Source: JAXLXE01 sp046328115
GTDB taxonomy: Bacteria > Chloroflexota > UBA6077 > JACCZL01
DNA: 64,000 nt
Direction: 5' to 3'
Assembly: GCA_046328115.1 (NCBI GenBank)
Contig: JAXLXE010000001.1
Coordinates: forward strand, 1-64,000
Positions 40,847-49,529 of this stretch are shown piece after piece. Both the position numbers and the translations under genes were made by a program. How positions within the stretch are numbered: the stretch's first letter is position 1; each line of letters begins with the position of its first letter. The notes beneath the pieces were generated by a model. It saw only the letters and a program-made list of their open reading frames with translations, was not told the origin of the DNA and made no database searches.

Positions 40847-42748
40847 CTAGGGCTCGCGCGGGGTCTCCGTGGAGGTGGGCGGCGCGCTGGAGGTGGCCTC
40901 TCCCACGCGCTCGTCGGATCTCCTGACGGCGCCGGCGTATCTCACGGCAGCCTCAGTCTCCGCCTCCGGGAGGGCCTTCGGCTGGACCGGCTGGAGATCG
41001 ATCACCTTGCCGCTCGCGTACCCGATCTCGCGGTCGACGCGAGCCACGATCTCCTCCACCTCTTCGCCGAGGAGCTCTTCCTTCTCGAGCAGCGGCTCAA
41101 CGATGGCATGGACGTGGGGCTGGTTGGCGTCGATCAGGTTCTTGACGATCTTGAACTGCTGCTGGAGCAGGCGCTCGGCCTCGAGGCGCTCTTGAGGCGT
41201 GGGCTCGCCCCAGAAGTTCAGGGTGAAGAACTTCCCGTCCATGCCGCAGCGCACGTACTGGAGTGCCTTGAAGCTGGCGCCCGGTAGGTCGCCACCCATA
41301 CCGGTGGTCTCGGTGCCCAGGAAGATCTGCTCTGCCGCCTTGCTGGCCAGGAAAGTCTGGATATCGATGAGCAGCTCTTCACGGGTCGTGATGTGAATCT
41401 CTTCCTTGGCCTTGTCGAAGGCAACGCCTTCGGCACCGCGGATCTCGCCGTACTGCATGAGGGTGAGCCGGTCGAGCCGCTTGCGGGTGTACAGGCGGAT
41501 CATGGCGATGGCGTGGCCGGCCTCGTGGTAGGCAACGCGGCGCTTGTCCTCCGCCGTGCGGCCGGAGATCTGCTGCCGTAGTCCGTATTCACGGGTCTCC
41601 ATCGCGTGGCGCACGTCCATGTAGTTGATGGCGTCGCGGCCTTCGAAGAGCGCGTGGACGACGGCCTCGTTGACGACGAACTTGATCTCAACGGGGCTGT
41701 AGCCGGAGCCGTTGGGCGTGATCATCTCGGTGGCGATGCGGTTGATTGGCAGGTCCGGCACGTGGCTGACCTTGGCCAGGTAGTACTCGAGGACCTCCTT
41801 GCGACCCTCGAAGCTGGGACGCTCCACGGAGACCTTCCAGTCAAAGCGGCCTGGGCGGAGGAGGGCCGGATCCAGAACCTCCACCAGGTTGGTGGCACCC
41901 ATCGTGAACACGGAGGGGATCTCCGCCTTCTTCGTGCGAAGCCCGAACTTGCGCAGGAGCTTCTGTCGCCAGTTGCCGTCCGTAGGGGGCGGATCCATCT
42001 GCATCAGGAGCTCGTTGAGCATGCCAGTGTTGCCGCCCATGCCGAACATGGGCCCCATGGCCATGCCGGGCTGCTGGCCACCGCGGGAGGCGCCGATGGC
42101 GTCGATCTCGTCGATGAAGATGATGCAGGCGCCGTACTTGCGGGCCATCTTGCGCGCCTTGCCGTAGAGCATCATGACCCGCAGGTTGCCAATGCCCATG
42201 AACATGTTCTGGAAGCTGGGCGCACTGGCGTAGCAGAATGGCACGCCGGCCTCGGTGGCGATGCATTGGGCCAGGTAGGACTTGCCGGTGCCGGGAGGGC
42301 CGGCCAGCAGCATGCCGCGGTGGACCTGGCCACCCATCTGCTTGAAGCTCTTGACGCCGCGCAGCAGGGTCACCACGCGGTTGGCAAGCTCGAGGATCTC
42401 AGGATTGCCCTTGTAGTCCTTGAAACCCACGCCCGTCTCGCCGGGCATGGTCCAGTAGACGCGCGGACGCCCCAGGAACCAGAAGAGAGCGACGAACTGC
42501 ACGACCATGAAGATGATCGCGAAGAAGAGCTGGAAGATCAGGTACGCCGCGAAGGCCAGGTAGGGCGCCCAGTTCTCGAAGTTGGGCCAGAAGATGTAGT
42601 ACGTGAACAGCCCGAGCGCCGAGACAATCAGGAGGAACCGGAAGACCGCCCCCAGGCGCCCCAGCACGGCATCGATCTTGCGATCTAGCTCGTCGTGCTC
42701 GCTTTCTATGAACGGCGATCGGTTGCCGCCGCGCAGGGTGACTGCCAT
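40847..42748 (-). CDS. Divergent FtsH-like membrane ATP-dependent zinc protease
   Basis: Two N-terminal membrane helices (FRFLLIVSALGLFTYYIFW and LIFQLFFAIIFMVVQFVALF) precede an AAA+ domain. Walker A is GPPGTGKS at 150-157, Walker B is IIFIDEIDA at 209-217, and arginine fingers are in LLRPGRFDWKV near 298-301. The metalloprotease part has HEAGH at 408-412 and a later Asp in TGMGGDLPGAS. Unlike E. coli FtsH, it has a Gly/Met-rich insertion at about 222-240 and a basic insertion at about 252-276, before the second region of homology. It degrades or extracts membrane proteins. ATG is preceded by GGAGG. Confidence 0.88.
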   Translation of the reverse strand: MAVTLRGGNRSPFIESEHDELDRKIDAVLGRLGAVFRFLLIVSALGLFTYYIFWPNFENWAPYLAFAAYLIFQLFFAIIFMVVQFVALFWFLGRPRVYWTMPGETGVGFKDYKGNPEILELANRVVTLLRGVKSFKQMGGQVHRGMLLAGPPGTGKSYLAQCIATEAGVPFCYASAPSFQNMFMGIGNLRVMMLYGKARKMARKYGACIIFIDEIDAIGASRGGQQPGMAMGPMFGMGGNTGMLNELLMQMDPPPTDGNWRQKLLRKFGLRTKKAEIPSVFTMGATNLVEVLDPALLRPGRFDWKVSVERPSFEGRKEVLEYYLAKVSHVPDLPINRIATEMITPNGSGYSPVEIKFVVNEAVVHALFEGRDAINYMDVRHAMETREYGLRQQISGRTAEDKRRVAYHEAGHAIAMIRLYTRKRLDRLTLMQYGEIRGAEGVAFDKAKEEIHITTREELLIDIQTFLASKAAEQIFLGTETTGMGGDLPGASFKALQYVRCGMDGKFFTLNFWGEPTPQERLEAERLLQQQFKIVKNLIDANQPHVHAIVEPLLEKEELLGEEVEEIVARVDREIGYASGKVIDLQPVQPKALPEAETEAAVRYAGAVRRSDERVGEATSSAPPTSTETPREP

Positions 42749-42787
42749 ATGGGGCCTCCTTGCCGAGCCCGCTGCCGGGCCGCGGCG

Positions 42788-43318
42788 CTACTGGACCTGG
42801 TTGATCTTTCCGCCGCGATCGAGCGTGAACACGTAGGGAATGTAGTCCGCTTCGCCGCGGGTCTGCCCGCTGCGAATGACGGCAACGTAGAAGTGCATAC
42901 TGGTGCCGTCTGGCAGTGATTCGCCGCCCACGTAGGTGGCGGACTCAAATTTCGCCCCGGCCTGCTTGGCCTGGTCAAACTGGCTCTGGAGCGACTGGGC
43001 GCTTACGCCACGGCTGCGGTAGCGGTTTAGGGCCTCGTCACCCAGGGCCGCCCACACTAGCTCCGCGTCGCCATTGACGTGGCCGCGGATGTAGCTCTCG
43101 GTGGCGGCCGGCGCGCCGGTCGCGCCGCGGAATGCTCCCAGGCTGACTCCGGGGAGCCGCCCCAGCCCGAAGCTGGGGAGCGAGGGTGGCGCAGCCTGGA
43201 ACGCTGCCACACCGGCCGCGATCAACAGTGCACCCAGCAGGATGGCGCCGCGGACCGGGCGCATGATGACGCCGCGGACCGTTCGGTGCAGGATGCGCTT
43301 GATGATCTTGCCGATCAC
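42788..43318 (-). CDS. Membrane-anchored or secreted protein of unknown function
   Basis: A basic N-terminus (GKIIKRILHRTVRGVIMRPVR) and one helix (GAILLGALLIAAGVAAF) would anchor the protein, or serve as a signal. The external part of about 130 residues includes ESYIRGHVNGDAELVWAALGDEALNRYRSRG and strands SMHFYVAVIRSG and DYIPYVFTLDRGGKI. This resembles NTF2-like or SnoaL-type lumazine-shaped domains, but I cannot assign a family. It lies 39 bases upstream of the FtsH-like gene on the same strand and is probably co-transcribed, so it could be a substrate or adaptor. Confidence 0.6.
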   Translation of the reverse strand: MIGKIIKRILHRTVRGVIMRPVRGAILLGALLIAAGVAAFQAAPPSLPSFGLGRLPGVSLGAFRGATGAPAATESYIRGHVNGDAELVWAALGDEALNRYRSRGVSAQSLQSQFDQAKQAGAKFESATYVGGESLPDGTSMHFYVAVIRSGQTRGEADYIPYVFTLDRGGKINQVQ

Positions 43319-43452
43319 AGTGCAGCCTCCAGCCCCTTCCGCCTAACCACTCCGAAAGCCTACCGGACCAGAGTGGCGGCGGCAACTTTTATCGCTACAC
43401 GTTTCGCGAGAAAGGCGCGGTGTCCGCGAACGGCCGGTGCCAAGCTGATGGA

Positions 43453-45204
43453 TCAGCGTGCTGCTCGCAACGCGCGGGTCGCCGGCGCATCGATCGCGTA
43501 GTGGTAGGGCATTGAGATGAGCTCATCCGGGCGCTTGCTGCACGTGATCTTCACGCCATATTCCCGCTCCGCTGACTCCAGCGAGACATAGCCCAGGATC
43601 ACGTCATTGAGCACCTGCTCCGGATCTCTATCGAAGGGGTCGAAGTAGCCGCCACCGCCGGGCAGGATCGCGGTGGACTCGGTGGTCGCGTCCATCAGGA
43701 TCTGGGCCTTGGGATTGGGTCGTTCGCCGGTGCTCAGGAAGAACTCGCCCAGAGCGCCTGGCTTGCCTCCCAAGAGGCCCGCCGCGGAGAACTTGGTGCG
43801 GTCGTACATGCCGCTCATGGACCATTCGCGGCCGCTGCTGCTGCGGATGCTGGTAGTCTGGCCGAGGCCGCCGCGGAACTGGCCGGGGCCGCCGGAATCG
43901 GTCTTGATCTCGCGCCTGGTCATCACAAGCGAGGTCAGGTTCTCCATGACTTCAGCCGGCACGCCGGCGAGTCCGGTCGGGAATCCCACATTGTTGAGCC
44001 CATCCTTGTTGGGCCTGGCGCCGGTGCCGCCGCACTGAAACAGCGTGAAGACGTACGGCTCGCCCGTGCGCTGATGGCCGCGGAACACCGTGTTCCAGGA
44101 CGCGCCGGCGCCCTCAGCCATGAAGGTGCTTGGGACGGCCTTGGCCAGCGCGCCGAAGATAACGCCCGGCAGGAAGTGGCCAACGATGTGTCGGGCGGCG
44201 ACGGGCGCCGGGTGCAGCGGGTTCAGGATGGTGCCCGGAGGGGCGGTCACATGCACCGGACGGAACGCCCCCTCGTTGTGCGGCACGTCGGGGCAGATAG
44301 CGGCCTTGACCGCGAAGCTCGTGTACGCGTGCGTGTAATTCAGGACTGAGTTGATGCCGTAGCGGCTCTGGGCAGAGCTTCCCGCGTGGTCAACCGTGAG
44401 GCTGTCGCCCTTCACAATCACGTTGGCTTTGATCAGGATGGGGCCCTCGAATCCGTCTGACCACATCTCGTTGTCGTACTCGCCGTCTGGGATCTTCGCG
44501 ATGGCGGCGCGGAGTGCCTGCTCTGACCGCTGGATGATCGCCTCGCCCAGCGGGTCGATGGACTCCAGGCCAAACTCCTCCATGAATTCCAGGAGGCAGC
44601 GCCCGCCGACGTCGTTGCATGACGTCATGGCGTACAGGTCGCCCTCGACCTCGTCCGGCGTGCGCACGTTGCCGCGGATGATCTTGAAGAGCTCTTCGTT
44701 GCGCTGGCCCGCCATGAACAGTTTCATGATGGGGATGTAGAGGCCCTCTTCGTAGACCTCGCGGGCTTCGGCAGACAGGAGCCGGCCGCCGATGTCGGCC
44801 ATGTGACAGGTGTTGGCGAAGAGCGCCACCATGCGGTCGCCTTTGAAGATCGGCGAGGCAATGGTGATGTCGTTGATCTGGCCGGCCGTCATCCACGGGT
44901 CGTTCGTCAGGAGCACGTCGCCGGGAACGAGCGTCTCCACCGGGTACTCCTTCAGGAAGTGGCGCATGCCGGTGGCCATTGAGTTGATGTGGCCCGGGGT
45001 GCCCGTCTCGGACTGGGCCAGCATGTTGCCGTGGGTGTCGAACACGCCGCAGGCCAGATCCTGGGATTCGCGGACGATCGTGCTGAAGGCCGTCCGCATG
45101 AGGGCGGCCTGCTGCTCGTTGGTGACCGAGAGCAGGCGGTTCCAGAGGACCTCGAGCGCGATGGGATCGATGGTCTGCTGCGTCGCGGAGACTGGTTGCT
45201 GCAT
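43453..45204 (-). CDS. hyuB: Hydantoinase B / oxoprolinase beta subunit family
   Basis: The 583-residue protein matches N-methylhydantoinase subunit B: LEVLWNRLLSVTNEQQAALMRTAFS at the N-terminus, RESQDLACGVFD, LTNDPWMTAGQINDITI, and the C-terminal DSGGPGQFRGGLGQ. With HyuA it hydrolyses a cyclic amide such as hydantoin or 5-oxoproline, with ATP use by some members. The gene starts 24 bases after hyuA and ends the operon. Substrate specificity cannot be predicted; acetone carboxylase subunits are related but more distant. Confidence 0.87.
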   Translation of the reverse strand: MQQPVSATQQTIDPIALEVLWNRLLSVTNEQQAALMRTAFSTIVRESQDLACGVFDTHGNMLAQSETGTPGHINSMATGMRHFLKEYPVETLVPGDVLLTNDPWMTAGQINDITIASPIFKGDRMVALFANTCHMADIGGRLLSAEAREVYEEGLYIPIMKLFMAGQRNEELFKIIRGNVRTPDEVEGDLYAMTSCNDVGGRCLLEFMEEFGLESIDPLGEAIIQRSEQALRAAIAKIPDGEYDNEMWSDGFEGPILIKANVIVKGDSLTVDHAGSSAQSRYGINSVLNYTHAYTSFAVKAAICPDVPHNEGAFRPVHVTAPPGTILNPLHPAPVAARHIVGHFLPGVIFGALAKAVPSTFMAEGAGASWNTVFRGHQRTGEPYVFTLFQCGGTGARPNKDGLNNVGFPTGLAGVPAEVMENLTSLVMTRREIKTDSGGPGQFRGGLGQTTSIRSSSGREWSMSGMYDRTKFSAAGLLGGKPGALGEFFLSTGERPNPKAQILMDATTESTAILPGGGGYFDPFDRDPEQVLNDVILGYVSLESAEREYGVKITCSKRPDELISMPYHYAIDAPATRALRAAR

Positions 45205-45228
45205 CTGAGACCTCGTGCTACTGGGGTG

Positions 45229-47340
45229 CTACCGGGGGACCTCTACGCGGAGATTGCGGAAGGCATCCACGCTGATGTTGGCGCCGGGGCCCACCACAAC
45301 GGTTGACTCGCGCTCTTCGATGATCGCGGGACCCTCAAACGAAGCGCCGGGGCCCAGCAGGTAGCGGTCGTACACGGTAGTTGGCCGGTAGTCTCGGAAT
45401 TCGGGGTGGTAAACGGCGCGTTCGCCCTTGCGCGCGGCTGTCACGTCCGCGGACGGCGCGGCATCGGTGACCAGGCGCAGGTTGGGCCGCGGTCCCGAAA
45501 CGATCAGGCGCCAGCTCATCACTTCCAGACCTACCGATGGGCCGGTGCGGCCGTAGAGCTGGCGGTAGACTTCGTCGAACGCCGCGAGGATGGTGCTCCG
45601 CGACTGGTCCGACAGCGGGCCGAGCGGCACCGGCACGCGGATCTCGTGGCCCTGCCCCACATAGCGCAGATCGCCCCAGCGCTGGTAGACGATGTCGGAC
45701 TCGGCCACGCCAGATTCCTGGAGCACGCGGCGGCCGTTGGCCTCCATCTCGCCGAAGATGGCGTTGACGCTTGCCCAATCTAGCTCGTCAATGCGCGCGT
45801 AAGCGGAGCGGACGAAGTCAAAGGCGAGCGGGGCAGAGAGGAACCCCACGGTGGAGGTAACGCCGGCGCCGAACGGCGAGATCATCGAGGGTGCGTGGAG
45901 TGCCTCCGCCACGCGATAGCCGTGGACGGGGCCGGCCCCGCCGAAGGTGAACAGCGGGAAGGCGCGGGGGTCCTTGCCGCGCTCGATGGCGTGGACGCGT
46001 GCCGCGTTGGCCATGCTCTCACAGACGATCTGGTGGATGCCCCAGGCGGCCTCTGGCACGCTCATGCCGAGCGGATCGGCGATGCGGGACTTGATGGCGC
46101 TGCGTGCGGCGTCGATGTCCAGCGTCATACGGCCGCCCAGGAAGAAGCTGGGATCCAGATACCCCAGGATCAGGTCCGCGTCTGTGACGGTGGGCTCGGT
46201 GCCGCCCTGGCCGTAGCAGACGGGGCCCGGGTCGGCGCCGGCGCTGTCTGGGCCCACTTTCAGGAGTCCCAACGAATCGATCCGCGCGATGCTGCCGCCA
46301 CCGGCGCCGATCTCGATCATCTCGATCACCGGCACCTTGACCGGTAGGCCGCTGCCCTTCTTGAAGCGATAACGGCGGTCCACCTCGAAGTCGTTGGCCG
46401 TGAGGGGGACGCCGTCCTCGATGACGCAGAGCTTGGCGGTGGTGCCGCCCATGTCGAAGGACATCAGGTCATCCAGGCCCATCAGGCTCCCGTAGTAGGC
46501 CGTGGCCAGGGCGCCGGCGGCGGGACCGGACTCGAGGAGCCGAATGGGGAACTGGGAGGCGGTCTCAATGGTGCCGATTCCGCCGCTGGAGAGCATGACG
46601 AACAACTGGCCGCCGAACCCGAGAGCGCGAAGGCGGGCATCTAGCTCCCGCAAGTAGCGGTCCACGCGTGCCTGCACGTACACGTTGGCGATGGTGGTGC
46701 TGGTGCGCTCGTATTCGCGGATCTCCGGGACAACGTCGGACGATAGCGAGACGCGCATTGCCGGCGCCTCGCGCGCGATGACGTGCCGTGCCTGGCGCTC
46801 GTGGGCAGGGTTCGCGTAGCTGTGGAGGAAGCTGACCGCGATCGCTTCGATGCCCTTGTCGGCGAGCTCGCGGACCAGGGCGGCGATCTGGGCGTCATCC
46901 GGCGCCTGCACGACATCGCCATTTGCCAGGACGCGCTCGTCGATCTCCAGACGAAGGTAGCGCGGCACCAGCGGCACGGGCATCTCCAGGAAGATGTCGT
47001 ACAGGTCGTAGCGGTGCTCGCGGGCGATCTCCACGGCGTCACGGAAGCCACGAGTGGTCAGGAGCGCCGTCTGCGAGCCCTTCCGCTCGATGATGGAGTT
47101 GGTCACCAGGGTGGTGCCGTGGATCACGTTCTGGACGCTGGTGGCAGGGATGCCGGTCTGGGCGAGCGCATCGCGGAGTACCGTCTCCACGGCCTGGGAC
47201 GGGTCGCCTGGCGTCGTGAGGGACTTGCCTACCGCGAAGGTGCCGGTGGCGTCATCCACGAGAATCAGATCCGTGAACGTGCCGCCGATGTCTACGCCGA
47301 CTCGGTGGGTGGGAGCGTTGCTCGCGGGTCCGACGGTCAT
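45229..47340 (-). CDS. hyuA: Hydantoinase A / oxoprolinase alpha subunit family
   Basis: The 703-residue protein begins with the actin-like ATPase motif RVGVDIGGTFTDLILVDD, followed by VIHGTTLVTNSIIERKG, and has MSFDMGGTTAKLCVIEDG in the second half of the ATPase fold and GAGGGSIARID further on. These define the HyuA family, which activates cyclic amides with ATP for cleavage by the HyuAB complex. The ATG overlaps the stop of the translin-like gene (ATGA). It sits with hyuB, alaX and the translin gene in one minus-strand operon. Confidence 0.9.
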   Translation of the reverse strand: MTVGPASNAPTHRVGVDIGGTFTDLILVDDATGTFAVGKSLTTPGDPSQAVETVLRDALAQTGIPATSVQNVIHGTTLVTNSIIERKGSQTALLTTRGFRDAVEIAREHRYDLYDIFLEMPVPLVPRYLRLEIDERVLANGDVVQAPDDAQIAALVRELADKGIEAIAVSFLHSYANPAHERQARHVIAREAPAMRVSLSSDVVPEIREYERTSTTIANVYVQARVDRYLRELDARLRALGFGGQLFVMLSSGGIGTIETASQFPIRLLESGPAAGALATAYYGSLMGLDDLMSFDMGGTTAKLCVIEDGVPLTANDFEVDRRYRFKKGSGLPVKVPVIEMIEIGAGGGSIARIDSLGLLKVGPDSAGADPGPVCYGQGGTEPTVTDADLILGYLDPSFFLGGRMTLDIDAARSAIKSRIADPLGMSVPEAAWGIHQIVCESMANAARVHAIERGKDPRAFPLFTFGGAGPVHGYRVAEALHAPSMISPFGAGVTSTVGFLSAPLAFDFVRSAYARIDELDWASVNAIFGEMEANGRRVLQESGVAESDIVYQRWGDLRYVGQGHEIRVPVPLGPLSDQSRSTILAAFDEVYRQLYGRTGPSVGLEVMSWRLIVSGPRPNLRLVTDAAPSADVTAARKGERAVYHPEFRDYRPTTVYDRYLLGPGASFEGPAIIEERESTVVVGPGANISVDAFRNLRVEVPR

Positions 47341-48035
47341 GTCTGTAGATCGCTTTCTACTCGGGCAAGGGCGGCCTCGAGGTGTTGCTGCCTGAGCGCG
47401 AAGGTGAGGTCCCCCCGGGTCCGTTCCAGGATGCCGCGGGCGAGATCGGTGGTGCGACGAAGTCCGCCGGTCAGGGCGTCCGGGTAGTCGATAGTCACGA
47501 GTAGGCCGTAGATGTCGTCCATCGTCTGGAGGATGGACTCGCAGCGCGACAAGTCACCCTGACGAAGCTGGTCCAGCACCCACCGTCTGAGCTCGCCCAC
47601 GCATTCCGCCAGCCCGTTCAAGAAGGCGGGCACGGGGATGCCCAGCGCGCTGGGCGCTGGCAGGCCCTGGCCCGTGACCAGACCGTGGGTGGCGATGGCC
47701 TCCACCAGCTCCTTGAGCGCATCCTGGACGTAGCCCGCGTGGTAGAGATCTGGATGGTCGCGCAGGTCGTCGGTGATCCCCCGCGCAACGGAGCGGGCCT
47801 GCTCGATGAGCGCGTCTGCCTGAGCGATCTCGCCCCGGTGGACAGCGCGGATGGAGTTGGCGCACATGCGGATCAGCTCGCGGGAGCGGCCGAGCGCGCG
47901 CTCGCGGGCGCCATTCTTGGATTCCAGCTCCTGGCGAGCCCAGGCGTCGATCGATTCGAGGATCTCAGGGCTCCAGCATGATCTCGAGCCGCTTGTTCGC
48001 TCGACCCTTGTTCTCGGTCTTGGTGATGCGCACAC
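47337..48035 (-). CDS. Translin-like protein; start codon uncertain
   Basis: The conserved part starts near 47966 with ILESIDAWARQELESKN, followed by RSRELIRMCANSIRAVHRGE, ADALIEQARSVARGI and YVQDALKELVEAIATHG. This helical pattern fits the translin family of nucleic-acid-binding proteins, best known from eukaryotes and archaea. No ATG, GTG or TTG lies in frame near the conserved start; GTG 48035, well inside alaX, is the nearest. Removing one C from the CCC at 47968-47970 would join the alaX frame (ATG 47979) to this one, giving either a natural start or a fused AlaX-translin protein. The stop overlaps hyuA (ATGA). Confidence 0.65.
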   Translation of the reverse strand: MCASPRPRTRVERTSGSRSCWSPEILESIDAWARQELESKNGARERALGRSRELIRMCANSIRAVHRGEIAQADALIEQARSVARGITDDLRDHPDLYHAGYVQDALKELVEAIATHGLVTGQGLPAPSALGIPVPAFLNGLAECVGELRRWVLDQLRQGDLSRCESILQTMDDIYGLLVTIDYPDALTGGLRRTTDLARGILERTRGDLTFALRQQHLEAALARVESDLQT

Positions 48036-48675
48036 GACCCACCTCACGGCTGTCGTGGACGTGGAGCCCACCATCCGCTTGCTGGTCGATTCCCACGATG
48101 TTCACGACGCGAATCTCCGTGATGTGGGGTGGGAGCAGGTTGATGTTGGTTCGGATGAGGTCTGGGATCTGGAACGCCTCCTCGCGCGGCAGGACGCGAA
48201 CCTCGACCGGGGCGCCGGCTGCCATGCGTGCGTTGCACTCTTCTTCGATCCGCTGGAGCTTCTCCGGTGAGAGGTCTTCCAACGCAAAGTCCATCCGTGC
48301 GCGGTCCACGTACATCTGGCCGCCGGTGACCAGCGCGCCGTAAAGCTGGTAGATGACGCCGGACATGGCGTGTAGCGCGGTGTGGTGACGCATTAGCGAG
48401 TAGCGCCGTTCCCAGTCGATGGTGCCGTGGACGGGCGTGCCGATGGGTGGTGATTCACCATCGAGGCGGTGGAGCACGTCCGCGCCCTGTTTCTTGACCT
48501 CAGTCACGCGGGCCGAGCCGCCGTCCCAGCGGAGCAGCCCGGTGTCGTGCGGCTGGCCGCCACCCGTGGGGTAGAACGCGGTGCGGTCAAGCACGAGCCA
48601 GCCGTCGCGAAGCTCGACGACGGAGCCGTCGAACTCCTTGAGGTAGGCATCAGTGGCGCACAGCAGGTCGGTCAC
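47965..48675 (-). CDS. alaX: Alanyl-tRNA editing protein AlaX
   Basis: This free-standing editing domain of alanyl-tRNA synthetase removes serine or glycine wrongly attached to tRNA-Ala. It has the small N-terminal barrel (VLDRTAFYPTGGGQPHDTG), the zinc motif His98-x3-His102 in MRHHTALHAM, and DGGLHVHDSREVG, where His205 is kept. The position equivalent to the Cys of the CxxxH motif is Asp201; I recall the same change in some AlaX-M proteins but have not checked. The 236 residues fit AlaX-M. It leads the operon with translin-like and hydantoinase genes. Confidence 0.88.
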   Translation of the reverse strand: MTDLLCATDAYLKEFDGSVVELRDGWLVLDRTAFYPTGGGQPHDTGLLRWDGGSARVTEVKKQGADVLHRLDGESPPIGTPVHGTIDWERRYSLMRHHTALHAMSGVIYQLYGALVTGGQMYVDRARMDFALEDLSPEKLQRIEEECNARMAAGAPVEVRVLPREEAFQIPDLIRTNINLLPPHITEIRVVNIVGIDQQADGGLHVHDSREVGRVRITKTENKGRANKRLEIMLEP

Positions 48676-48773
48676 GCGAACACCCCGGCGGCCGATTGTA
48701 GCAGGCTTGCTCCCGTGAGGCTGGCGCTGCCGCGGACGCGCGCCATTGATGCCGCTTGCCGCATCATGTGGGC

Positions 48774-49529
48774 GTGATCATCGATCGTCTGACACCCACG
48801 CGCAGGCCCGCCATGAAGCCCGTGGGTCTGCAGTCGTGGCGGTCGCTGCTCTTCCTGCACTGGCCGGTTCCGGTCTCGGCGCTCCGACTGCTTGTGCCCC
48901 AGGCGCTGGACATTGACACCCACGAGGACGTGGCTTACGTGGGGCTGGTCCCGTTTGCGATGTCGGACGTGCGAACGGTGTGGATGCCGTCCGCACTGGG
49001 GCTGCGGTTCCTGGAGACGAACGTGCGCACGTACGTGCACGTCGGCGGACGCGATCCGGGGGTGTACTTCTTCTCGCTGGAGGCGGCCTCCTGGTTGGCG
49101 GTCCAGGTGGCGCGAGCCCAGTTTGGCCTGCCGTACTTCTACGCATCGATGAGCCAGGAGCGGAGCGGCACGGCTGTCTCGTACCGGTCCGTGCGACGCG
49201 GCCAGCCGGACGCTCGGTTGTCCGTGGAGTACGAGATCGGGGGCTGGCTCGGTCCGTCAGCGCCGGCCACGCTGGAGCACTTCCTGTTCGAGCGGTACCT
49301 GCTCCACGTGGAGCGCGGAGGACGGCTGATGACCGGGCAGGTGCACCATGCGCCGTATCCGGCCCAGCTCGCGAGCGTGCGTACGTTGGACGAGGGCCTG
49401 ACAGCCGCGGCCGGGATCGCGGTTCCGCCGGGCCTGCCGCCGCTCGCGCACTGGGCGGCGGGGGTGGACGTGGAGATCTACCCGCTACGCCCGGCGCGCA
49501 CGCCGTCGACCTCCGCGGGGCAGCGCTAA
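48774..49529 (+). CDS. DUF2071 family protein (YqjF-like)
   Basis: The protein matches the DUF2071/YqjF family: LQSWRSLLFLHWPVPVSALR, DIDTHEDVAYVGLVPFAMSDVR, FLETNVRTYV, and GVYFFSLEAASWLAV followed by ARAQFGLPYFYASM. The biochemical function of the family is unknown. I use GTG 48774, which starts near the family N-terminus; ATG 48756 adds six residues. The gene is divergent from alaX, and its stop overlaps that of the nitronate monooxygenase gene by four bases. Confidence 0.8.
   Translation: MIIDRLTPTRRPAMKPVGLQSWRSLLFLHWPVPVSALRLLVPQALDIDTHEDVAYVGLVPFAMSDVRTVWMPSALGLRFLETNVRTYVHVGGRDPGVYFFSLEAASWLAVQVARAQFGLPYFYASMSQERSGTAVSYRSVRRGQPDARLSVEYEIGGWLGPSAPATLEHFLFERYLLHVERGGRLMTGQVHHAPYPAQLASVRTLDEGLTAAAGIAVPPGLPPLAHWAAGVDVEIYPLRPARTPSTSAGQR

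Noticed and set aside
41606..42688. 360-residue plus-strand frame opposite the FtsH-like gene
   Set aside because: The opposite strand has Walker and arginine finger motifs in order. The plus-strand frame has none and is His/Ala/Gly/Val-rich.
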